From NCBI GenBank assembly GCA_008711295.1, contig VUYV01000522.1, positions 192,327 through 256,326 on the forward strand: 64,000 nucleotides of DNA. Direction: 5' to 3'. The notes beneath the pieces were generated by a model, which saw nothing but the letters and a program-made list of their open reading frames with translations, made no database searches and was not told the origin of the DNA. Shown piece after piece: positions 1 to 10,015 of the stretch. The stretch comes from Anarhynchus alexandrinus (taxonomy: Eukaryota > Chordata > Aves > Charadriiformes > Charadriidae). The stretch's first letter is position 1. Each line of letters begins with the position of its first letter. The translations under genes and the position numbers were made by a program.

Positions 1-900
1 CCAGCGGGTCTGAGGTCCCCCGCCGGAGCCGGCCGAATTCATGCTGCTACGGAGCGAGAGACCCTGAAGGGCTGAAAACCGGGAGACGTGGAGGTGGAGG
101 AGGGACAGGAGCCACCCAAAAGGCACCCAGAAAGGCAAGCGATGCTCCCAAATATCTCCGAGCAGGGAGGATGGAGGCTGCGGGGCTTGCGTCGCTCAGA
201 AAGCAGCACACGGGGCCGTGGTACCCGGCTGCTCCCCATCCGCCGGGAGCCACGGAAGCTGCCGAGACACGTTGTGTGTTACTCGTGTTTGCACGGCCGC
301 CCCGTGGTTGTGGCACCCATCTCCACGCCTTTAGCGACCGGCGCTGACGCGGAATCACCCGCCCAAGGCCAGATTTCCCTGTCACTGCGGCCCCGGGCGC
401 TGCCGCCTTTCCCCAAAAGCTTCAGGGGGAGCCTGGAGGGGAGAATTTGGGGGGTAACGCTGGCTGCCCCCACAGGGCAGTGGCGCAGGGATGTGCTCTG
501 GGATCTGGGATGGCTTCCAGGGACGGGGGTCTTCGGGAAATCCTGCTGGGGACGGTGACTCAGCACAGGGCAGGAGGAAGGGAAGCAGTAAATCTCTGGG
601 GGGAAAGCTGTTCCCAATCTGTTTTCCTTTCTTGCCCCAATTTCCTGCCCTCAAACGGTCCTTTTTTTCCCCCATGTATTGGGGGGAAAAAGTATTTTCG
701 CCCTCCCCCTGCCCCCATCCAACCCCTCCCAAACTGGGAACAGTTCTGTCCGTGTAAATCGAAAGGATTTTCCAAACCTGGGAGCTGAGGGTGGGAAACC
801 CTCTGCTCTTCTCCTTGGGTTCTGGGGGGAAGTGGGGGCCCGGCCCCCCCCGTCCTGGCTGCAGTGGGGGATTTCAGGAGGTTTCTGTTTCTTGCTGCCG

Positions 901-902
<2 letters not shown>

Positions 903-940
<38 letters not shown>
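903..940. repeat. (GT)n microsatellite
   Basis: An uninterrupted GT dinucleotide run of about 19 units. It is followed directly by TTTGCAG, which looks like a splice acceptor, but nothing downstream confirms an exon. Confidence 0.95.
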
Positions 941-944
<4 letters not shown>

Positions 945-1307
945 AGTCGAGGCTTTGGCCCCGTTCGCAGACAGACCATCTGCGCCGCCATATGTTTGTC
1001 ACCCAGACGTGCGACTCTCATGGGCGCGCGGTGGCCATCGCTGAGAGCATCGCTGGGACCATCATCGCCCCGTGCATCCGCCTGCCCCCGGCCGGGACAG
1101 ACCCTCCCGAATCCCTCTGGCACCGGGTTCAAAACGTGACAGGATGGTGGCCGTGGCTTGGTGAGCGAGAAGCATCAGGCTATGGTGGACCTGAGACGTC
1201 CTTGTTCCTCCTGGCCGGCGCCGGTACCAGCCTGGTCGCATTTAAGAGCAAGACACAGATGGCGTCGGGGTTGTCCGCGCTTTTTTTCTCTCTCTGTCTT
1301 CTTGCAG

Positions 1308-1385
1308 AACTGCAGCCCCATCTGCTGCTGAGGGAATTGGTGCTCTCTTGCGCAAGAAAAGGGAATAAAGTCTGGTTTTCTCCAG
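1308..1385 (+). other. Possible terminal exon of an unidentified plus-strand gene
   Basis: A pyrimidine tract ending in CTTGCAG (to 1307) is followed about 55 bases later by AATAAA at 1364-1369. This could be the last, mostly untranslated exon of a gene that begins left of the window. I see no coding sequence that supports it, so this is only a candidate. Confidence 0.2.
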
Positions 1386-1906
1386 GGAGGGTGATGGATG
1401 TCTCCATCTCCAGCCTCGTGCACCACGTGTGAGATGCGGTGCGTTTTTCCGTGCCGTGCTGCCGCCTCCCTCCTGCCCAAGGACCCAGGGGCGGTCCCAG
1501 GTACGGGGCAGCCCAGGGGAAGAGGCAGACGGATGCACATGGCCAGGAAAACGCGGGTCTGGATGGCTCTTAACCAGCAGTGGCTTTGCACCGCTGTCCC
1601 TCCCCGCAGCGCACAGGCACATCCCTCTGTCCCCACGAGGGTGTCCGATCGCGGCGTGTGCTGCGGTGGGAGCCCCTGAAATCATGCAGGTCGGTGGTGA
1701 GGGCCAACGTTTTTGAGGTATGTGGGCTCCTAGACATGTAGTCGGGGGAATTTGGTGGGATTTTCAGCATCCCCTGGCTGGATTAAGTGCCCGGGATCAG
1801 GAGGAATGCGTGATCTGAACTGGGACATCCTCCCGGCAGGCTGAGGCCCTCGTAGCAATTAGATGCAGGGATGAAGGATGGCAGCAGTCAGTGCAGTCAT
1901 CGGTTA

Positions 1907-1912
1907 TTTATT
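1907..1912 (-). terminator. Poly(A) signal for the scaffoldin-like gene
   Basis: TTTATT on the plus strand reads AATAAA on the minus strand, about 700 bases downstream of the scaffoldin stop codon. It is the first canonical signal I found in that direction, so it probably ends the transcript. Confidence 0.5.
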
Positions 1913-2606
1913 CTGATTTTTCATGCAATACATCAGTGCGAAGAAGAAAGAGACCCCCCACCCGCCACCGTTACCCTGCAGCAACCACGGCATAACTCAA
2001 CTGCTTCAAAGCCTCCGGGAGGTCGGAGCAGGGATTCTGCTCAGCCGTTAGAGGAGCGGAAAGGTGTAACCAAAAGCACTGAGTCTACAAAAGTGCTTTT
2101 TTTTTTTCTTTCCCCCGTAGCCTCAAGGATTTTCAGGCCCCAGAATGAGTATGATTGAGCTACTGGGATTTTTAATGGGTTTTTTTTCCGCACCGCACAG
2201 CAGAAGCTAGCAGGAGAGCCAGTCACGGGGCTACGGAGACATGAGTGCAGTGAGATGCAGAAGAGTCGTGCCACAGGGTAGAAGAGATGACAGGGACATA
2301 AAGGACAGGCCCAAGGAATCCAATTAGAGCAGAAAAGGGACTACATGCTGCATTAAGGTAGATAGACATAGCGCAGGAAGGCAGAAGATCCTGGGGTAAC
2401 TCTCTGCCTACCTAGCTGCTGAGGATTTTTTAGATGGAAAACCCCCAAACCCACTTGACACCCTCACAGAGCACCCCCTTAACCCTTTTTGTGTCGAACG
2501 CTTCTGGGCCACCACACGGTGACATCCTAAGCTGAAAGCAGGGAGCAGAAGTGATCCTCAAAGAGACTTGGAGAAGCCCCACCAGCTCCAGGGAGAGGAC
2601 TTCCCC

Positions 2607-5600
2607 TTAAGATGTCTTGGCTTCCTCCCCAGCAGGATGGCTCGGGGCCTCCTGCAGGACCGGGGCGCCCTGGCTCTGCTTGGTGCAAAGGCGTGGTTCC
2701 TCCTCCCGTTGAGGCTGGGCATCGCTCCCTTGCCGGGGGCTCCTCCTGCTGTTCTCCTCTTGCCATGGCTGGCGGCTCTTCTCCGGCGGGGGAAGCTCTG
2801 CATCCTCATGGCAGCTGCTGGCTTCATCTCTCCGGGGTGGTTGGGGACAGCTCTCTTCGGCAGCTCGCCGGCCCGGCTCACAAGCTTCCCGTGGTTCCGG
2901 AGCTTGGGGTAGAGGTGGGCAGCTTTTGGCCTCCCTGTCCTCACGCTCCTTCACCTGGCAGCTGGATTCAGGATCCTGCAGGACCTGCTCCCTGGCAGCT
3001 TTTGATCCATCTCCTTCCTTCTCTTCCACATCAGGCATCTTGGGGCGCTGGCTGTGCCTCCTGTCCTCCTTGGGCTTTGCCCAGGAAGGGTCACCCTTAA
3101 CACCATCAGGATTTGAGGCAGGAAGGTGGTGAGCACCTTCCTTCACCTCTGTTTCAGGCCTCTCCTGTAGCTCATTGCGATCCCCTGTGTTTTCCTGGGA
3201 GCTACAAGCTGGTGTACTGCCTTGCCGCAGCAGTTTGGGCTCCCCTGTTTCTTGCTCATCCCTTTGGGATCGTAGCTCTGGGCGGTTGCTCGCGTCACAC
3301 GGGAGTGCCGGTGGCTGGGATGACACGTAGCACTTTTTCACATAGATGGGCTGCTCCTGGTCCTGGGGCTGGTGGCAGACGATCTCATAGGTGGTAGCTT
3401 CAGGATCGTTCAAATTCTTGATCACGTGGACCAAGTACGAAACGGTCTGAGGATCGCAGGAATGAGAGACAACGTGCACCTCTGGCCGTACATCGGGATC
3501 AGCGGGGATATAACGGACCCTCATGTCAGAGACAGAGGCCTGCTCACCTGGAGGGCAGAGGTCTCTGTTATCCACATCCACGGTTTGATAGAGGCTCTTC
3601 TCAGGTCTTCGTCCTTCAACTTCCCTCTCTCTTCCGCGGCAGATGCTCCTCTCGTCCTCCGCTGCTTCGCACTCACGGGGACGAGCCCTCCTCTCCACGG
3701 CCTCACGGGCCTCCAGTCCCGGGACACGCGGTGGATCTTCACGTCGGCTTCTGCTGCCGCTACTAGCTCGCGTTGGCGATCAACCCTCCTCTCGCGCACG
3801 GGCTCTTCCCTCTCTCTACCGCGGCAAATCCTCCTCTCGTCCTCTGCTGCTTCGCACTCATGAGGACGATCCCTCCTTTCCACAGCCTCACGGGCCTCCA
3901 GTTCCCGGCACACGCGGGGGATCTCCACGTCGGCTTCTGCTGCCGCTACTAGCTCGCGTTGGCGATCAACCCTCCTCTCGCGCACGGGCTCTTCCCTCTC
4001 TCTACCGCGGCAAATCCTCCTCTCGTCCTCTGCTGCTTCGCACTCATGAGGACGATCCCTCCTTTCCACAGCCTCACGGGCCTCCAGTTCCCGGCACACG
4101 CGGGGGATCTCCACGTCGGCTTCTGCTGCCGCTACTAGCTCGCGTTGGCGATCAACCCTCCTCTCGCGCACGGGCTCTTCCCTCTCTCTACCGCGGCAAA
4201 TCCTCCTCTCGTCCTCTGCTGCTTCGCACTCATGAGGACGATCCCTCCTTTCCACAGCCTCACGGGCCTCCAGTTCCCGGCACACGCGGGGGATCTCCAC
4301 GTCGGCTTCTGCTGCCGCTACTAGCTCGCGTTGGCGATCAACCCTCCTCTCGCGCACGGGCTCTTCCCTCTCTCTACCGCGGCAAATCCTCCTCTCGTCC
4401 TCTGCTGCTTCGCACTCATGAGGACGATCCCTCCTTTCCACAGCCTCACGGGCCTCCAGTTCCCGGCACACGCGGGGGATCTCCACGTCGGCTTCTGCTG
4501 CCGCTACTAGCTCGCGTTGGCGATCAACCCTCCTCTCGCGCACGGGCTCTTCCCTCTCTCTACCGCGGCAAATCCTCCTCTCGTCCTCTGCTGCTTCGCA
4601 CTCATGAGGACGATCCCTCCTTTCCACAGCCTCACGGGCCTCCAGTTCCCGGCACACGCGGGGGATCTCCACGTCGGCTTCTGCTGCCGCTACTAGCTCG
4701 CGTTGGCGATCAACCCTCCTCTCGCGCACGGGCTCTTCCCTCTCTCTACCGCGGCAAATCCTCCTCTCGTCCTCTGCTGCTTCGCACTCATGAGGACGAT
4801 CCCTCCTTTCCACAGCCTCACGGGCCTCCAGTTCCCGGCACACGCGGGGGATCTCCACGTCGGCTTCTGCTGCCGCTACTAGCTCGCGTTGGCGATCAAC
4901 CCTCCTCTCGCGCACGGGCTCTTCCCTCTCTCTACCGCGGCAAATCCTCCTCTCGTCCTCTGCTGCTTCGCACTCATGAGGACGATCCCTCCTTTCCACA
5001 GCCTCACGGGCCTCCAGTTCCCGGCACACGCGGGGGATCTCCACGTCGGCTTCTGCTGCCGCTACTAGCTCGCGTTGGCGATCAACCCTCCTCTCGCGCA
5101 CGGGCTCTTCCCTCTCTCTACCGCGGCAAATCCTCCTCTCGTCCTCTGCTGCTTCGCACTCATGAGGACGATCCCTCCTTTCCACAGCCTCACGGGCCTC
5201 CAGTTCCCGGCACACGCGGGGGATCTCCACGTCGGCTTCTGCTGCCGCTACTAGCTCGCGTTGGCGATCAACCCTCCTCTCGCGCACGGGCTCTTCCCTC
5301 TCTCTACCGCGGCAAATCCTCCTCTCGTCCTCTGCTGCTTCGCACTCATGAGGACGATCCCTCCTTTCCACAGCCTCACGGGCCTCCAGTTCCCGGCACA
5401 CGCGGGGGATCTCCACGTCGGCTTCTGCTGCCGCTACTAGCTCGCGTTGGCGATCAACCCTCCTCTCGCGCACGGGCTCTTCCCTCTCTCTACCGCGGCA
5501 AATCCTCCTCTCGTCCTCTGCTGCTTCGCACTCATGAGGACGATCCCTCCTTTCCACAGCCTCACGGGCCTCCAGTTCCCGGCACACGCGGGGGATCTCC

Positions 5601-8600
5601 ACGTCGGCTTCTGCTGCCGCTACTAGCTCGCGTTGGCGATCAACCCTCCTCTCGCGCACGGGCTCTTCCCTCTCTCTACCGCGGCAAATCCTCCTCTCGT
5701 CCTCTGCTGCTTCGCACTCATGAGGACGATCCCTCCTTTCCACAGCCTCACGGGCCTCCAGTTCCCGGCACACGCGGGGGATCTCCACGTCGGCTTCTGC
5801 TGCCGCTACTAGCTCGCGTTGGCGATCAACCCTCCTCTCGCGCACGGGCTCTTCCCTCTCTCTACCGCGGCAAATCCTCCTCTCGTCCTCTGCTGCTTCG
5901 CACTCATGAGGACGATCCCTCCTTTCCACAGCCTCACGGGCCTCCAGTTCCCGGCACACGCGGGGGATCTCCACGTCGGCTTCTGCTGCCGCTACTAGCT
6001 CGCGTTGGCGATCAACCCTCCTCTCGCGCACGGGCTCTTCCCTCTCTCTACCGCGGCAAATCCTCCTCTCGTCCTCTGCTGCTTCGCACTCATGAGGACG
6101 ATCCCTCCTTTCCACAGCCTCACGGGCCTCCAGTTCCCGGCACACGCGGGGGATCTCCACGTCGGCTTCTGCTGCCGCTACTAGCTCGCGTTGGCGATCA
6201 ACCCTCCTCTCGCGCACGGGCTCTTCCCTCTCTCTACCGCGGCAAATCCTCCTCTCGTCCTCTGCTGCTTCGCACTCATGAGGACGATCCCTCCTTTCCA
6301 CAGCCTCACGGGCCTCCAGTTCCCGGCACACGCGGGGGATCTCCACGTCGGCTTCTGCTGCCGCTACTAGCTCGCGTTGGCGATCAACCCTCCTCTCGCG
6401 CACGGGCTCTTCCCTCTCTCTACCGCGGCAAATCCTCCTCTCGTCCTCTGCTGCTTCGCACTCATGAGGACGATCCCTCCTTTCCACAGCCTCACGGGCC
6501 TCCAGTTCCCGGGACACGCGGTGGATCTTCACGTCGGCTTCTGCTGCCGCTACTGCCGTCTCGCGTGTCCTCTCGTATCTGATGGACTCCCAGTGTCTCC
6601 TGCCGTCATCTTCGGGCTCGCGTTCCTGACAGTCCCGTCTCTCGCGTGTCTCTCTCTGGTCGGTGGTGGCACCTCGCTCTTCCCTTTCGCGTGTCTGGCG
6701 GCTGCGGCGCTCGTAGACCTCCAGCTCCAGCTCGCGTTGGCGATCGACCCTCCTCTCGCGCACGGGCTCTTCCCTCTCTCTTCCGCGGCAGATGCTCCTC
6801 TCGTCCTCTGCTGCTTCGCACTCACGGGGACGATCCCTCCTCTCCACGGCCTCACGGGCCTCCAGTTCCCGGGACACGCGGTGGATCTTCACGTCGGCTT
6901 CTGCTGCCGCTACTGCCGTCTCGCGTGTCCTCTCGTATCTGACGGACTCCCGGTGTCTCCTGCCGTCATCTTCGGGCTCGCGTTCCTGACAGTCCCGTCT
7001 CTCGCGTGTCTCTCTCTGGTCGGTGGTGGCGTCTCGCTCTTCCCTTTCACGTGTCTGGCGGCTGCGGCGCTCGTAGACCTCCAGCTTCAGCTCGCGTTGG
7101 CGATCGACCCTCCTCTCGCGCACAGGCTCTTTTCCGTTTGCTTCATCTTGTTCTTCACACTCTTGAGCCTGACTTATATCTGTCTCGCTTTCTGGGTAGT
7201 CAAGCTCGTATTCGTTGTTCTTCCCTTGTTCATAGATACGTCTTTCTGGCTCACAGGTTTCGTAGTATCTGAGGTCAACTTCTAGCGGTTCTATTATGTA
7301 TGATTGATGTGGGCGTCTTGAGTCCAGACATTCAGGCTCACGTGCCTGGTGGCTGCTGTGTTCAAGTGATTTTTGTTTCAGCTCACGTAGGTGGTAGCGG
7401 CTTCTCTCTTCCATGAGTAATTCAGGTTTACGTGGGTGATTGTGACTTCCTCTATCTTCTTCTTGCGGCCACTGGTTTGTTTGATCATATGCTGGTAGTG
7501 CTGTCTCATGTGGCTGATGGCTACTCCACCGGTTTGGCAGTGGTTGAGGTTTACTGGTCTGGTTGCGACTCCTCATATCTGCCAGTTGTTCTGGCTGAGG
7601 CCCCTCTTGATTTTGCCTCTCATCTTCGTGCAGTCTGGGCTCATGTGCTGGCAAGCTTCCACGCTTGCAGAGCTGTACATCTCCTCCTCTGTCTGACTCT
7701 GGTGGCTGACCTCTTCTCTGGCTGTTCCATTGGTCGCATGGCTCTTGGCTTCGTTCTTCATATACCTGAGGGTCTGGCTCCCTCGGCTCTCTTCTTCGTT
7801 TTGCATACTGTCTGCTTGGTGTGTTACGTTGCTGGTGGTGACTCCCTGTTTCCTCTATTATTTCAAGCTCATTGACCCTGGTTTCTTGTTGCAGCTCATG
7901 TTCACAGGCGGGATGATGATAACTCTCACAAGTTTGTCGTTCCTCCTCCTGGAGCTGCCGACGGTTCCCTCTGTTCTTAGTTTCAGGCTCTTGGAGTGAC
8001 TTGCTACTGGTTGCCAGCTTTGTTCTTTGCAGAAGCCATGGTCCCTTTGGCAGGTACCAGTAGCAGGCCTTAGCCACTTTGAACACCAAAAGCAGGAACT
8101 CATTAAAATCTATTTTCCCATCACCATCCCACTCCAGAAACTGCAGAATCTTGTCAATCATCTGAGGGTCACGAGGCTTCTGCAGGGGAAACACACACAG
8201 GGGGGGGAAAAAAGGGAGGGATTTTAGCCTTCCTGGTCCTTGTCAGGGAAATGCAAAGATAGGAGCAATTGCAATCTTTTCGCCTTCCATCTTTCACACC
8301 TTCACTTTTATAGCTCACCAACAGCCCCTTGCCTTTGTTCTCCATTTTCCTGGTTGTTCCCTGGCTGCAGCTAACCAGCTCTCTTCACTTCGGGATATGC
8401 TGAATCCCTCTACCAGATGCATTTCCTTCCTACCTTTGAAAGAAAACCATACCTCCCCACGGTTTGTTCTCCAGCTTTTTCCCCATTTGCTCATGGCAAA
8501 GAGGGTTGGAAGAGCTGCCGAAGCAGTCAGCGCAAAGGAACACAACTGCTGCTCCCCTTTGTTGAAAGCCTCCCCATCCCACTGTCGTAAGAATCATCCC

Positions 8601-8814
8601 CTCTCCAGAAGGAGATCCTGCACTCCCTGCGCTCCAGTCTTGGCCTCAAAGCCCTCCCCCGTGCAGCAGCACTCACAGCTATGACATCTGCAAACTCCCT
8701 CTGGATTAGTTCTTTCATCTTCCGTCGGCTGAGGTTGGAGCAGTCTCCATCTTCTTTTGCATGTTGGTGAAAGACGCTGATGATGGTGGAAATGCTGTCT
8801 AAGAAGTGAGACAT
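2607..8814 (-). CDS. SCFN: Scaffoldin / trichohyalin-like S100 fused-type protein
   Basis: Coding exons are 8814-8677 and 8179-2607. Exon 2 encodes 46 residues starting MSHFLDSIS and ends at a GTGAGT donor. Exon 3 opens at a CTGCAG acceptor with KPRDPQMID and supplies the canonical second EF-hand (DGDGKIDFNEF). The rest is very rich in Arg, Glu and Gln: a His/Gln/Arg-rich stretch, two 120-residue repeats, about fourteen near-identical 62-residue repeats, then a non-repetitive C-terminus containing VRYIPADPDVRPEVHVVSH. About 1,900 residues would be encoded, in the trichohyalin class. One base is missing at about 3716 compared with sister repeats (CAGTCCCGG versus CAGTTCCCGG), so the C-terminal 360 or so residues lie in another frame. 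This is either a sequencing error in the repeats or a real truncation. Family knowledge: scaffoldin is a transglutaminase-substrate scaffold of avian embryonic periderm and growing feathers, claws and beak. Trichohyalin-like is the alternative name. Exon 1 is noncoding, with its promoter at 10 kb. Confidence 0.85.
3716..7130 (-). repeat. Scaffoldin tandem repeat array (186-bp and 360-bp units)
   Basis: The marker GATCAACCCTCC recurs every 186 bases from 3778 to 6382 (15 occurrences, 14 intervals), and the units look identical or nearly so. Each encodes 62 residues beginning EEPVRERRVD. The related marker GATCGACCC lies at 6742 and 7102, giving a 360-base (120-residue) period. The long unit contains everything in the short unit plus about 58 extra residues (including LEVYERRSRQ and ending in RTRETAV). 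The short unit therefore looks like a deletion derivative that was later amplified. The unit at the C-terminal end (3716-3778) again has the long-unit signature VKIHRVSR. Confidence 0.95.
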
Positions 8815-9940
8815 CTTCCTGCAGATTCAAGCAAGCCTGCAAGAAAAGGAACAGACCTAAGTCTAGGAGATTTGCTTGCCTATGAGCACAAAAGGAGGAG
8901 GGAGAACTTCAAAGAAGACATTCAAATGCTTAGGGGTTTTAGTGGGATGGGGAGTGTCCTCCAACTTGTCTACTGACGTATTGGAATGACGTTTGATAGG
9001 GGATGGCAGGATGCCTGCATTTATGGATTGCAGGGAGGGGACTGGGGATGATGACTCAAGAGATGCCCCAAGAACCCGTCCCCATGGGGCTCTACCAGGT
9101 ACTTATGTTTCCATCTGCTATCTCTGCTTGGCACTGAGATACACCAGCTTCTCTGGAGCAGGTTAGAGGATGTCTAACATGATGCTGGCATGGCCTGAGA
9201 CAACATCTAGCTGGGTCAGAGACAGGTAGAGTGCTTACAGGGAGTTAAAACAAGCCCTGTGGCTGATGCTTCTGTGACCTGTAGTCATCCAAACCAATTG
9301 ATAAAGCTTTCTTCACAGCATCAGTTCATTGGCAAATAGATTTTGGCCACAGGGGAACCGTCAGATCTCCTAGGTCTGAGCTACTTATTTAGTTTTGCTG
9401 AGATCTGCTTGGCAGAAAGCAGTGCTCCTTGTTGGAGCTCTGTGTCTGGAAACCTCAGAAGCCACCTCCTTCCTTCCTCCTCACAGGATCCCCGAGCCTG
9501 TTATCAGGCACATCAGTGCTGCGATCTCAGCTGGCAGCCGGGGAAGCTGTGTTGTGTCTGCCTTGCCACCTCTGTAACGTGCACATACGCATGAACACAC
9601 CTGCGAACCTCTGCATGTGAAACCCTGTTTTTTTGGTATTTCTGTAGAAACCAGAACATTTCTCCAATCCATTTGTTCTGGCTGGGGGCTGACTCCAGAC
9701 CAAAGTAAGGCACAAAACCTGGCTCCCTCCCTCGTTTTCCCCTTGAGAAAAGCTGCCTCTACACATGGACACACAACGACAGCGTGCAGGTGTCCGAATA
9801 ACACAAGCCAACACTTCATGGGATAGAAATGCAAAAGACTCAGAAAATACTGCGGCAGGAATGACGCTGCCACCCAACACGAATCCTACAGAAATAACAC
9901 ATCCTTACCCAGAAGAGCGCATGTTTCAGGAGTGACTTAC

Positions 9941-10015
9941 CCAAATCACCAACGGGATCAAGTGGGATTCCTGTGAAGCCGTGCGGAGTGATCGGAGGAC
10001 CCGAGTGCTTTTATA
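9941..10015 (-). promoter_or_regulatory. SCFN: Scaffoldin promoter and noncoding exon 1
   Basis: On the minus strand a TATAAAA box (plus 10009-10015) is followed about 75 bases later by the donor GGGTAAGTC (intron begins at 9940). Exon 1 is therefore about 45 bases and untranslated. It joins exon 2 at the TTGCAG acceptor before 8836, about 22 bases upstream of the ATG. This matches the standard EDC and fused-type gene layout. Confidence 0.75.

Larger units (their letters stand above)
1..1890. other. GC-rich left edge, no supported gene
   Basis: No reading frame here shows a recognisable domain or a convincing gene structure. The stretch is GC-rich and contains a long GT microsatellite and one acceptor plus poly(A)-signal combination on the plus strand, described separately. 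In mammals an S100 gene flanks the fused-type genes on this side, so the 3' end of a neighbour such as an S100 gene is possible, but no EF-hand coding sequence is visible. The open frames look like chance frames in GC-rich DNA. Confidence 0.5.

Noticed and set aside
3643..6582. A 979-codon plus-strand open frame across the scaffoldin repeats
   Set aside because: It is the antisense of the repeat array. A 186-base period is a multiple of three, so a frame without stops in one unit stays open through all units. It has no splice or promoter signals.
8307..8313. Minus-strand TATAAAA within scaffoldin intron 2 as an alternative promoter
   Set aside because: It lies between the two coding exons. 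A transcript from it would lose the first EF-hand half, and no donor follows at the usual distance.
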